A DNA stretch of 64,000 nucleotides. It comes from Teratosphaeria epicoccoides (Eukaryota; Ascomycota; Dothideomycetes; Mycosphaerellales; Teratosphaeriaceae). The stretch is taken from assembly GCA_021401465.1 (NCBI GenBank), contig JADDMT010000004.1, positions 1-64,000 on the forward strand. Reading direction: 5' to 3'. Both the position numbers and the translations under genes were made by a program. Shown piece by piece: positions 21,601-32,045 of the stretch. The notes beneath the pieces were generated by a model. That model worked only from the letters and a program-made list of their open reading frames with translations. It was not told the origin of the DNA and did no database searches. Each line of letters begins with the position of its first letter. Position 1 is the stretch's first letter.

Positions 21601-22138
21601 TCCATGTCCGCAACTGTTAGACGAATCTCTCGCTGATGTTTGGCTCACGCAGCATTAGGGCCGGCCGTCGCGCAGCACTGCAAACCGAATACGCTGCAAT
21701 TTTACTGGGTACGCCTCACTTCAAATCTATTTCGTTGCCGGCCCGCCTTGTTCGTCGCGTCTCTCGCCGCGCTGCCCTGCCCTGCCAGACGGAGCTTACT
21801 GCACGCGTGCCTTTACGTTCCTGGCCTGCACCGCCTCAACAGCAACCAGATCACGTTGCTCGTGCTTGCATGGTCTGGGACTGAAGCGAACCTGCCTGCC
21901 CTGTTACCAATCCTGCGGTCGAGACGCGCACAAAGGCACTGTGGCGATCCGCAGCCATCGTCGTGCTGCACAGGCTTTGGGCTGCGACTGAGGCTGACAA
22001 GTCATAGCGCGTCCACAGCCTCGTGGTATTCTTGCCTTTGCTCATCGTCATCTCGCGAGGCGCCCATTTTGCCGCTACTCGACCGAGCTTGACCCTTCCC
22101 TCGCCATCACTAGCTCAAGCTCTTGCTGAACTACTTCG
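18673..22138. other. 3.4-kb region without a recognised gene; the end is the hapB upstream region
   Basis: Open frames of 70-200 codons occur on both strands (largest 19375-19980 minus, 18403-18915 plus and 19643-20179 plus) but none shows a known domain, and paired frames overlap each other as chance frames in CG-rich sequence do. From about 20.7 kb the sequence becomes more GC- and pyrimidine-rich, and the last few hundred bases are probably the hapB leader. A long 5' UTR, a non-coding RNA or a decayed gene are all possible. Confidence 0.35.
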
Positions 22139-23131
22139 ATGATGGACGCCTATCAACCGTACCCTGCACAGCAACATTCGGCGTACCCTCATCAACAGCC
22201 TCCAAGCCAAGCATCACCAGTAATGCAGACACAGCAGCAACCAAATTATGGACAACATCAGCAACCACAGCAAATGGCAAATTCTCACATGATGATGCAG
22301 CCGCAATATGGCAATCCAGCATATGGTATGATGCAACCTTACGCCTCGCCTGCTCAGGCTGCAGCTATGGCCACTGCAGCTGCGTCAGGTTACCCAGCCT
22401 ATTCCATGCCGGACAACGCAATGCCACCGATGCCACAGAGCAGTCCACGGGTAGGGCAGGTAAAGACAGACGGCAATGGCATGCAGCGACCGCCGCAATC
22501 GCCAAGGCAGCAGAATCAAGGTCCGCCTGGATCCATGTCAGGACAGATGAGTATGCCGCCCGCACAGCTGGGCAACATGGCTCCGCAGACGCAGCAGCAG
22601 AGACGAATGTCATCTGTTACGCAGAGTCCTGCGGTGCCTACACAGCAAGGACCGCCTATGGGTGCGCCGCAAAGCCGACCTTCTGTACCGCCCCAACCAC
22701 AAGTTCCTGCGCAGCCTCCTTCGGCATCCCATCAGCAAAGTCCTGAAGTACCCGTAGCCGGCACAGTAGAAGAATCACCACTGTACGTCAACGCCAAGCA
22801 ATTTCACAGAATATTGAAAAGGCGAATGGCGAGGCAGAAATTAGAAGAAGCATTGCGCTTGACGTCTAAGGGGCGGAAGCCATACCTCCATGAGTCCCGT
22901 CATAATCATGCCATGCGCCGACCGCGTGGGCCCGGAGGCAGATTCTTGACCGCCGATGAGGTGGCAGCCATGGATGCTCGTGCCGGTGGTGCACCTAACG
23001 GTGATGACCAGCCTAACGGCTCATCGACCAATGGTAGCGGGAAGCGGAAGTCTGGTAAGACAGACAGTGGTGCTCCTTCGAAGCGCGCTAAGAATTTTTC
23101 AGAAGTAGATGAAAATGAAGACGACGATTGA
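22139..23131 (+). CDS. hapB: CCAAT-binding factor subunit HapB / NF-YA (Hap2), 330 aa
   Basis: A single open frame from ATG 22139. The N-terminal 210 residues are rich in Q, P, M and S (activation or disordered region). The NF-YA core follows at about residues 213-270: ESPLYVNAKQFHRILKRR and the rest of helix A1 for binding HapC/HapE, a short linker, then KPYLHESRHNHAMRRPRGPG, the A2 segment that contacts CCAAT in the minor groove, ending GGRFLTADEV. The core matches fungal HapB almost residue for residue. The C-terminus (KRKSGKT...SKRAKN) is a probable nuclear localisation signal followed by an acidic tail. With HapC and HapE it forms the CCAAT-binding complex governing respiration, iron and redox genes. 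An ATGATG doublet opens the frame; either Met could serve. Confidence 0.97.
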   Translation: MMDAYQPYPAQQHSAYPHQQPPSQASPVMQTQQQPNYGQHQQPQQMANSHMMMQPQYGNPAYGMMQPYASPAQAAAMATAAASGYPAYSMPDNAMPPMPQSSPRVGQVKTDGNGMQRPPQSPRQQNQGPPGSMSGQMSMPPAQLGNMAPQTQQQRRMSSVTQSPAVPTQQGPPMGAPQSRPSVPPQPQVPAQPPSASHQQSPEVPVAGTVEESPLYVNAKQFHRILKRRMARQKLEEALRLTSKGRKPYLHESRHNHAMRRPRGPGGRFLTADEVAAMDARAGGAPNGDDQPNGSSTNGSGKRKSGKTDSGAPSKRAKNFSEVDENEDDD

Positions 23132-24010
23132 TGGTATGACTTTCGGACCCGGCGCCGCAATGAGTCAGCTCGACGCACAAATATCCTTGGGAGGAGAAAC
23201 AACAAGTATATTCCCGAAGTCGCAACCAGGCTCCGGATGCGGACGGAGAGGCACCGAAACAATTTCAATTCTTCTCATGTGACTACGTTCTTGAGCACTT
23301 TGTGTTTTGGCAATGGAAACGAATCGATCACGATGTTGACGCAGCAGGTCTCATCCAGGCCATAAGGGCCAGCAGGCGACTTTCTTCTGCGCAAGTGAAG
23401 GGTTTTTGGGGAGCAGGCGTCGGTCTGGTTGCTGGTCTGCAGTCGAGGGACGCTCTCGTTATACCCCTGCAGCTGGCGCCCAGCACTCCGGACTTTCAAG
23501 GTTCAAATTGGCATTGCGAACGGTAGCAAGGAAGATGGGGCTGTATCAAGGATTTGAGGATAGTGGCACTGCTACAGATGCACGCAGCAGGACAAATCAT
23601 GAGAACAGAACGTATGCCGTGAACGCGGCTGCTCGACGTTGCATTTGTGTGTGTGTCATGGCAGACCACCGGGCTTCAAGAGATAGATCTGTGAGCAGAG
23701 GGGTCTCATAAGTCGATTCGCAAATACGACCTTGAGCTCGGTTGAGCGTCCAGGCTTGTTCAGCACGTCCACACAATACAATGTACCTCGCACCGCGAGT
23801 AGAATGGCTTCAACATGCGATGAATACACAAGAGACGTATTGGTCTTTACAGGCTTTTCCACATTGTCGCCATGCCTCGTGAGGCATGAGAGCTGCCTTG
23901 CGCTAGCTTCCGCCCCTGTTCTGCCAATCGTAGCGCTGACTTGCACTTCCGAATCCCCGACCCAGTAGAAACAACGTGCACATCTCGCCTTTCTTCTCAC
24001 AACCACCACG
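23132..24010. other. Intergenic between hapB and the mL54 gene
   Basis: No recognised gene. A CCAAT pentamer in gene orientation lies at 23924-23928, 83 bp upstream of the mL54 start codon. Small frames on both strands show no domain. Confidence 0.4.
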
Positions 24011-24760
24011 ATGATCTGCCAGCGCTGTCTCTTGCGCCTGTCAAGGCGTCATGCCTCCCAATCGGCTCGCACATTCTCCTCAACGTCTCGATCACGGCAA
24101 GCCATACCTGTCTCTGCGCAAACCTCCATCGCAACGAACCCCCGACCCAACGATCGAACAGCTGCGACTGCTACGCCAGGCGTAAGTCAGCCATTCAGCG
24201 CACCGTTGAGTCCGAAGGCCTCGAGACAGACTTTGCCCATCAATGCCAAGCAGACGAAGATCGCAGCGAGATTGCCGGCGAGCTCGGTACCTGCGGGGAC
24301 TGTATTGAAGGGTTTGAATTTTATGAAGAATCAGCAGGATCCTGTTGCGAAGGAGGACTCGGAGTATCCGCCCTGGCTGTGGAGTGTGCTAGAGAAGAAG
24401 AAGGATGAGTCTGGCGCGGCGGTGGTGGAGGGAGATTTATACGGTATGTCCTCCGATACACTGGCCCCATGATAAGCTTCTGGCCGCTCGGGTCGGTCAA
24501 CTGATGATGTTTATCTAGCCAAATCGAAGAAGCAAAGACAGAAGGCTGCAAAGGCGCTACGAAGACAGCAGCTTCTGGATCCGGAGTCCCTGGCACCCAA
24601 GATACCTTTGTATGAGCAGAGTATAGATCTACCGGCGGGCGATGGGACATTAGAGGGAGCTTTAGAGGCGGGCGAGGCGAGACATGAGTTGAACAAAGCG
24701 ATGAGAAATCAACGGCGAAAGAAGATTAAGGAGGACAACTACCTGCGCGGGATGCGATAG
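24011..24760 (+). CDS. MRPL37: Mitochondrial large-subunit ribosomal protein mL54 (fungal MRPL37 type), 224 aa
   Basis: Two exons, 24011-24443 and 24519-24760, joined across a 75-nt GTATGT...CTAG intron that splits the alanine codon after GDLY. The N-terminus (MICQRCLLRLSRRHASQSAR, then TFSSTSRSR) is a classic basic, Ser-rich mitochondrial targeting peptide. The conserved core reads TVLKGLNFMKNQQDPVAKED and SEYPPWLWSVLEKK, the signature of the Ribosomal_L37/mL54 family, and the basic C-terminal half (KSKKQRQKAAKALRRQQLL ... MRNQRRKKIKEDNYLRGMR) is rRNA-contact-like. The protein is part of the mitochondrial ribosome large subunit. No anomalies were noticed; length is normal for filamentous fungi. 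Confidence 0.9.
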
Positions 24761-25700
24761 ATGGAGTGGAGTGCTGGGGCGTGGGCAACGTGACGGCGCC
24801 GAAGCAGAAGAGCCTTTTGCCAGCGCTCTGGATACATTTGACATTGGGACTGGCCTGGCCAGGTATATGGTTGTGGACGGCTGGCCTTGCGGCTTGCAGC
24901 ATGTGAAAGTGGCGGAATTAAGCAACCTGCCGTCTGACCACGTGCAGAGCCGACATACAATCCTTCGACGCCTGTTGGTCAAGGTTTTTTTTTTTGGTAA
25001 GTGTGCATGCGAGACCCAATTGTGCGCCATTGTGCGGCTTGCGTCCCTGTCACTGCGAGCTCGGCACGTGATGCATCTATACAATAGCAAATGGAGGTTA
25101 TTGCGAAAGACACTTGAGTATTGTCAAGGTTGGCTTCGATGTCTACCGTCCTAGCTGCTCCATAATCACGATTCTCGGCTTGACGTTGACATCGACCATC
25201 CTGGCCGATCATCCTCTCCGGCACGGACCCTGTCAACAAAGAGCAATCACAAGAGGAAGGCGCGGTTGAGTGGACGGCTTGGAGGTAACAGGAGACTACT
25301 TCCAAGCAACATCGAATACACATCGGATCCAACACTGAACACAAACCATCGAGGTACTACGAGCGAGCACGGCAAAGACAGCCATCGCGATAGAAGCATC
25401 TGCATACATTTACTCGACCCAACCTGGAAGGCGCAAGCTCCACAAAACAAAATCTCGGCGCCGACGTTCTTCAACAGCAGCACAACCCGGCGAAAACTCG
25501 CCTCAATCGCATTTAGGACGACTCCCACAAATAGTCCTGCGGCCAAACGTTCACTTCTCCTACACTTGGACCACGACCGGCTATCACATCCAACCCGCTG
25601 GCCATATCGATCTTTGCGGATCGCCTGAGAGCCTGCCGTTGCCACTGCCCGCGCCCGCTGCCGTTTCATCCATTTGGATGCAGACGGCGAGCTTGTTAAC
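24761..25700. other. Intergenic and leader of the DUF7918-like gene
   Basis: No recognised gene. A plus-strand frame at 25266-25628 has no domain and probably lies in promoter or 5' UTR. A T10 run occurs near 24986. Confidence 0.4.
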
Positions 25701-28700
25701 ATGCCCACCCTTCAGCAGATTACCTGCTCGATCGAGCTTTCGCAGTCAAGAGCTAAGCTCAAGGAGTATGGAGCTCGCTACCAGTACGTCGTCCTCCAAG
25801 CGTTTACGCATCTGCAGATACTGACCAAACGCCTATAGTGACGCTGCGGTGGAGGTGTTTGTCGCAGTGCCCGATGAGAAGGTGCCGTTCTGCGTGCATA
25901 TCTCGACGGAAGGCTACATCGCCCCAGGTCTTGCATTCTTCGTTTTCATCGATGGGGAGTATCACGCGAATCGCAACAGGCGGCGTTTGAGAGTGCCTGG
26001 ACCAGGTGTCGACAAGAAGTACTATGAGATTGACACGGTGCTGCGTCAGAAAGAGGAAAAGATCAAGGGTGGCGGCTTCATTGGTCGCGACTGGGTGTTT
26101 AATGAATTGAAGATCGGCAAGTAATGCCCTCCTGCAGTCGCACCAGACCAGATCGCTGACTGACGTCCAGCGAATGCCGACACTGCGTCTCCGCAGAACC
26201 TCAATTACATCCACAATGTCGGCACCATCGAGGTGGTCGTACTTCGCTGCAAGCCAGACTCGCCATCTCCGCAGCGAATGCTCAAGGCGCCGAGCGTCAA
26301 GCCCGAAGTGCTTGCCGCTGTCAGCGCGAGCCGTCACGCTCCTGCAGCTCCTGCAGCCAGTCCAGCAAAGCCTCCCTCTGCAAAGGTAGCGCCTCCGAAG
26401 CCTAAGACTGCCACACCTGCTGGCAGTGACGCTGGCTTTGGAGGCATGTTCGGGCTCTTCGATGGCGCCAACGACCTGCCAGACCCATCTGTTTTTTCTT
26501 TCGACGGCGCAGGTGATCTGCCAGACCTGTCCATGACCTCCGATGGCGCGGGTGATCTGCCAGACCTGTCCATGACCCACGATGGCGCGGGTGATCTGCC
26601 AGACCTGTCCATGACCTCCGATGGCGCGGGCGATCCACTGGACCAAGCCAGGATCAATATGATCTTGAACGCTAGGCCCACTCTGAATCTTGCTCATCCA
26701 GAGCTGTCGAGTCCGCTGAGTTACGACTTTGACCAGTACGCGGGTGGAGGTCACCGTCGCGGTACAAGCGAGCCCACGGTGTACACCATAAACAGCGAGA
26801 CAATGAAGCCGGCGGAAGCATTCTCTCCAAGAAGTCCTTCGCAAGACTCGCAGAGTACTGATGAGATCCGGAAAGCAGTGTACGAAGCCAACAAGAATGA
26901 TGCAGCGCTCCAGGCCGCTCTGGCACAGCCGCTATTTGACACTGGATCCTCCCCGCAACGCTCCAGCCGTGATCAAGCTTCAGATCGGCTGTCTCCTAGT
27001 AAGTTCAGCGTGCCTCTATCCACGAATTGCAGCTAACACAGTACGAAGGAGAGAACCCGCAGGTTGATGGATACAACAGCTATCCGCAAGTTCAAGTCCG
27101 CCAGCCTTGGGACGATCATGGCCGTGACGACATTTTCACCGGTGACCGCTACTTCGGTGCGCAAGGCAAAGAGCGTGAATTCATGCGTGAGAGGTTCCGT
27201 CAGCAAGGCATTCCGGTCAGTCCAGAGCCAGCCCCTAGGGTCGCGTTCTCACCTCGGGATGAGGTGTTCAACTTGCCCTTCCACCCTCGTCGCGAGCAGA
27301 ACATACAGTACTACCAGAAGTTCAAGGATCCCGTGTATCTGAGTGTTGATGTACTGGACTTGGACCCCATCGCTGCACATGATAAGGGTCTAACATTCAA
27401 CGTCTCGCTGAGCAATTATAAGGATTCTACCCGCCATATGGAAAGGATCCTCCGGGGCCTCAAGGACGAGAACACTTTGTACATGAAACAATACGAGGAG
27501 ACGCCGCCGGGGCGTATCAGAGACGCGATCAAGGACACCTCACAGGACCTGTGTGGTAGAGAAAACGCCTATGCGGCAGCTCTAACCAAAATCTACAAGT
27601 CTCGGGACGACATCATGGCAGGCAAGACACTCCACCTGCATCCTCCAAATAACAAGGTCAAGGAGCACTCGGCGCCTCGCCAAGAGACTGTGCCTTGCGG
27701 TCAGCAGCAACGCGAGCAGCAGCCGCAGAAACTGTCGACTGAAGATGGCTGGAATCAGACAGGCCAAGGTGCTGTCAACGGAGGCCAGCAATTGCACCAG
27801 AGTCGGATCCCATCTCGTCTCCAGCAGCAACTTGGCCACCAAAAGTCAGGTAGCATCACTGGCAGCCAAGGGACTGAAGAGCATTTTGGCGCGCCCAGCG
27901 GGTTACAGCGCCAGTTTCCCGCGCAGAGTAATTGGGTGCAGTCACCTCAGCAACACAGCCCTCGAGTCCATCAGAATTCTCGGATTGGTGGAAAGGATCG
28001 GCAGGGTGGCGCTCCCGACTGGAAGTCTCCTCAACAGTCTGCTAATGAGGGGGGTTGGCATCAGCAAGCGAGTGCTCAGTCACACGATGATGGTGGTTGG
28101 GATCAGCATTCAAGCGACCAGAAGGCCAATGACGGCGGATGGGCCTGTGGTGGCGAGCAGCAACAGGCTGCGAATCAGTGGGGCAGTGAGCAGCAACAGA
28201 CTCCGAATCAATGGACCGCATCCCAGGCCAGCAAGCGTAGCCGGCCAAACAAAGAGAATGCCAACGACTGGAGCACGCAACAACAGCCCGGTGGGATTCA
28301 CGATGCCTGGGGCAGCAACAACGACCAGCAAAAGTCCGGTACATGGGTTGGGAGCGGTGACAAGACTGCTGTCAAGTCAAATGCTGTCTCACAACAGGAT
28401 GGAGATGCCTGGAATGATGACAACAGGAGCAACGCATCACATCGCTCGAAGCAGTCAAGCCACGCAACGAAAAAATCTGCCGGGCATGGTTGGGGCGCCT
28501 CCGCGTCACAGCAGCAGAACAATGGTGTTGATACCTGGGGTGGCGAAGACTTAGGACCCAGCAATACATGGGCCAACATTGATGACTCTGGGGGGCAGAA
28601 GGCCAGCAGCAATCAGGGCTGGGGCAACAGCAGCAATGTCGGCTCAAAGACGCAAACTCGCGACTTTGCGTTCGCGCAGGGCAAGGCACCTCACTCAGCA

Positions 28701-30140
28701 CGTGGCGCCGCCTCGCAAGTTTGCGGCTCGACATCTGGCACTCCTATCGTCAAGTCTTATTTTGCTGACTGGCAGAGGCCGATCGCTCCGCAGCATGACT
28801 CTTCTGGACCTGACGCCATAAAGAGGCGGCAGACAGCTCGTCCGGCCTACCAGTATCCTGCCAAGGAGATGCCATCCATTCTTCCTGGCAAGACTGGGGA
28901 AGTCAGCCATGGCGTTCGAGTCGGCAAAGGCGCAAAGTACACCCACGAAACTGGCAGGCCAGAGTACATCGATTCGATGAAGAAGCCGTTCGCTGTCTTC
29001 AGCTTCAAGTATCGCTCTAAGAGCTGCCTTGAGAAGCTGCTCAAGCGTCCAGTCACTCTGGAGACAGAGCCGGTCGACGAAGCGGCATTGAAAGATAAGT
29101 TGCTCAACCTTCCAAGGCATAAGCTGGTGGAGGAGCTGATGATGGCGCGAGCAGCATTGTCTGGTCATAACGCCAGAGTTTCTCCGGCATCTCTCAAGTC
29201 TGCCATGAAGAATCATCAGGCCACTTCTGACAAGGCTGCGTCAGATCGTAGGGCTGGCAGTGGACAAAAGGCGCCAAGCAATGGAGGTTGGGACGGCGAG
29301 CAGAAGGCGAATAGCAACGGTGGATGGGTTGCAGAGCATAAAGCGAGCAGCAATGGGGGACAGGGTGTAGAGCAGAAGGCTGCCAGCAACGCCAACTGGG
29401 GAGGGAATGATAGTGGAGTCGCTGGAGGCTGGGATGGGGTTGATAAGAGGAGCTTGCATAGCCAGTCAGGCGGCAAGCGTCAAGGCGGCAGCGACATGAA
29501 GAGCGCGCAGAAGACCGATGGTGGTGGGTGGTCAACCAATGCTGTTGCTCCTGCCGACCAGTCTTGGGGTGGTGGCAACGACAATGGATGGTCCACCAGT
29601 GCTCCAGCCGCCGAGAATGGTGGCTGGGGTGGCAATGGCGCGAAATGGGACGGTCCTGCCGAATACCATGACTCGCCAGCGATCGCCTTTTCCGGTAATG
29701 CGCCGCCGGTCGACTATGAGGACGGCAAGGAGCCAAGCGTGTCCATTAGGTATGAGAGTTCCTGCACGCCTGAGCATGCAAGCGCCATGCCACCAGCTCC
29801 GGCAGTGCACAGTGAATGGAGGCCGCCGAAGATGTTCGAGAACGGCAAGCTAGCGAATCTGGCCGCTTTGTACCAGAGCTCTTATACACCCAAGCAGGAG
29901 AACACATTCTCTCCAAACATGCTGGACAGATCGCCATTCAAGCAGGCAATGTCGTTCGAGAATGGCACGACGCCAAGTGTGGCTGCTGCGCACGAGAGCC
30001 TTCCCGCGTATCAGCATCAAGGTGCGAGTCCGTCAAATCTACAAGACGGTCTTGCTGGGCAGCCGCCTAGCGATTACGTGGACGGGAAGGAGCCCAGCAT
30101 TGCGACAGGTTTCGAGAGCTCTTATGTCTCTGAGCAGTAG
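25701..30140 (+). CDS. Large DUF7918-like protein with a GW/WG-repeat tail, 1426 aa
   Basis: Four exons (25701-25783, 25839-26116, 26171-26998, 27049-30140) join to exactly 1427 codons. Intron 2 (26117-26170) appears to be GC-AG (donor GCAAGT), which restores the family-like KIANAD junction. Residues 1-145 match the fungal DUF7918 type: short N-terminal strand, then VEVFVAVPDEKVPFCVHIST, EGYIAPGLAFFVFIDGEY, a QKEEK-IKGGGFIGRDWVF block and GTIEVVVLRC. Residues 230-275 hold tandem 13-residue repeats (DGAGDLPDLSMTS type). Residues about 628-925 and 1130-1260 carry some 17 tryptophans in GW or WG pairs amid Q, S, G, N and K. The last 140 residues hold four repeats of the F/Y-x-DG-x-x-P-S type. 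The function of DUF7918 is unknown; the tail resembles Argonaute-hook or prion-like scaffolds, which is inference. Confidence 0.75.
26502..26636 (+). repeat. 39-bp coding tandem repeat
   Basis: Three near-identical copies and a diverged fourth of a 39-bp unit encoding DGAGDLPDLSMTS within exon 3 of the DUF7918-like gene; a looser copy precedes them near 26461. In-frame length (13 codons) means copy-number change would keep the protein open. Confidence 0.85.
29710..30140 (+). repeat. Four protein-level repeats at the C-terminus of the DUF7918-like protein
   Basis: Each unit of about 35-38 residues starts with an aromatic residue and a D/N-G pair and ends with an E/Q-S motif: YEDGKEPSVSIRYESS, FENGKLANLAALYQSS, FENGTTPSVAAAHESL and YVDGKEPSIATGFESS. 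DNA identity is low, so the units are old and kept at protein level. Confidence 0.75.
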
Positions 30141-30716
30141 GATGCCATCCCACCGCCGGGCAGCCTTTCATGGAAGCTGCGCACCTACTAGTAACAATCA
30201 AAGCCATCTACCAGTTGCATCACTCGCTATAGCTTTGCGAGGTTGGCATGCGCACGAAGCAGAATTCATGCTCGTGGCAGGGTTTAAGAGTGCGGTGCAC
30301 ATGCTCAAGAAGAGATCCGTGCTGGACTGGCATTGAGAATTTCAGTGAGATCGCCAGAGTCCTATGAGCACATGAAGCGAAAAAGAACAAGTGGTTCAAC
30401 AAGCTGTCCAAGCCCCATTACGCGAGTGGTAGTATGGCTACATAGCATAACTTAGATCAATGTGAAATATGCGGAAGTGGTCTGGGCTTGTATGCTCGGT
30501 TCATCGCGAAGAACAGATGTGTGAACAAGATACACGTTTGTCATGGCCAGGAGATTCTCAACAGCACACAGGGCGACAGCGACACCTTGCATCCTGGTAT
30601 GCTGCGGACGCGAAGTCTCATTGCAAGGGTCATTGCGAGGAATTGGCCCATTGTCCTTGAGTCGCATACTAGCAGTTTGTGCGTGAAGACTGACCTGGAT
30701 CTTCGCGGGCCTCGGC
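30141..30716. other. Intergenic, no recognised gene
   Basis: Lies between the DUF7918-like gene and the repeat ORF. Small frames only, no domain seen. Confidence 0.4.
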
Positions 30717-31172
30717 ATGGGTTCGTACGGTCACCTAGCCATGATTCCGGGCGTCACTGATTCGCTTGCGGAGCAGACTTATGATGCATGCGAGCTGCTG
30801 GTGCCTCGCCAGACTGGCGAGGATGACGGGTACGATGCTGACGACGAGGCGGAGCGTCGTCGCCTGGCTGTCTTGGCTCTGAGACGCACCGGCGATGACT
30901 CAGGGAATGATGCCGACGATGAGTCGGAGGGCCGGATTGCTGAGCTAAATCTCGAGCACACTGGCGATGATTCAGGTTATGATGCTGACCACGAGGCAGA
31001 GCGTCGCAATTCAATGCTCAAGCAAACTGGCGATGACTCGGGCTACGATGCCGACGATGAGGCAGAGCGCAAGTTGGTTCTGCAGCGTTCTGGAGACGAC
31101 TCAGACTATGATGCCGACGACGAGGCGGAGTCTTGCTCCCCCGCTCTGAGGTTTTTCGATTTCCTCGGTTGA
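30717..31172 (+). CDS. Small acidic repeat protein, 151 aa (GDDSGYDADDEAE repeats)
   Basis: An open frame from ATG 30717 to TGA 31172. After about 35 residues of ordinary sequence, five copies of a 13-residue acidic core (consensus GDDSGYDADDEAE) follow, separated by 8-12 residues that change more freely (RRRLAVLAL, GRIAELNLE, RRNSMLKQ, RKLVLQR). Third positions differ between copies while the core stays the same, which suggests selection on protein rather than a young DNA duplication. There is no signal peptide or membrane helix. The Asp-rich cores could bind metal ions, but they are not EF-hands. I do not recognise the family. A 5' exon could exist, and a non-coding repeat is the alternative. 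Confidence 0.5.
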   Translation: MGSYGHLAMIPGVTDSLAEQTYDACELLVPRQTGEDDGYDADDEAERRRLAVLALRRTGDDSGNDADDESEGRIAELNLEHTGDDSGYDADHEAERRNSMLKQTGDDSGYDADDEAERKLVLQRSGDDSDYDADDEAESCSPALRFFDFLG

Positions 31173-32045
31173 GATTGTAGATCTCGAACACAAACACGGT
31201 GTGACCACACCCTCCAGCGCGGTTTTGTATAGTGTTTTTGCAGGGGGAATGGCATGTCGTGATTGAAGACTGTTGATGTCCAAACTATGGTGATCGCCTT
31301 TATCGTTTCTGGAAAAGTAATTGCGCGGTGGCCCACCCTGATTCCATCTGACCGCTGGCATACTCTCTGTGAAAAGCTGGCCTGGATCAATCCTCGTGCA
31401 GGTCTCGGGTTGTCCGTGAGCTCTCATCAGTCATTCATCCGGCTGTGCATAGTACCGTGCGGTTTCACGTTCGGTCTTGTGTCCAACTCGTAGGAGGCAA
31501 TGCAGCATGCCAGATCCGGTCCTCGACTCCGAGGCTTTGGTCATCAACCCGCTGATGCTGCCAAGCAGCCCTTCGATGTAGAACAAGGACGCTTCGCAAA
31601 CGCCTCGCGGGATCACGTTCCTCGCAAGCGGACAGTCTCACAACCACACGTTGTCCCAGGTGTCAATGGTCGATAGGCACATCGGAGACAAGACCTAGTT
31701 GTGCCTAAACGAATAATTCTGTATGTACTACTGCAGGGCCGATCTCGTGCGCATCCTTCCCCACGTGGAGACGAGAGATCGTAGAGATCGTTCTTGCATG
31801 GACCGCACCCTGGTCAAGCTGCAACATCGGGCAATTTCTAGGAGGTGCCGCAGAATAAGCAGGCGAGATTCTCGACCACCGCTCCATCGTTACCCGGCAC
31901 TACCTGCGTGTCTACATGCACCGGTTGAATCCGCTACAAGGAATAGTGGCATCCCACACGCCAAGGATCTGCTTCGCTCTAGCAAGGATGGACGAGCTCT
32001 TCTGCATCGCAGAGGCCCCTATATGTCGATCACAGACTGATAGTC
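31173..32045. other. Intergenic; may hold the unresolved first exon of the next gene
   Basis: No recognised gene. The N-terminus of the PTH11-like protein should lie in the last few hundred bases, but I could not place a start codon and first intron with confidence. Confidence 0.35.

Noticed and set aside
22123..22746. Long open frame overlapping hapB in another plus-strand frame
   Set aside because: Shadow of the CAG/GCA-rich hapB coding sequence; no family resemblance.
25804..26844. 346-codon minus-strand frame opposite the DUF7918-like gene
   Set aside because: Antisense of the tandem repeat region; the plus strand carries the recognisable domain and splice sites.
27745..28554. Long frames on both strands within the GW/WG exon (also 28042-28344, 29194-29736)
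   Set aside because: Composition artefacts of the repeated Q/G/W codons; the frame of the 1426-aa protein is continuous.
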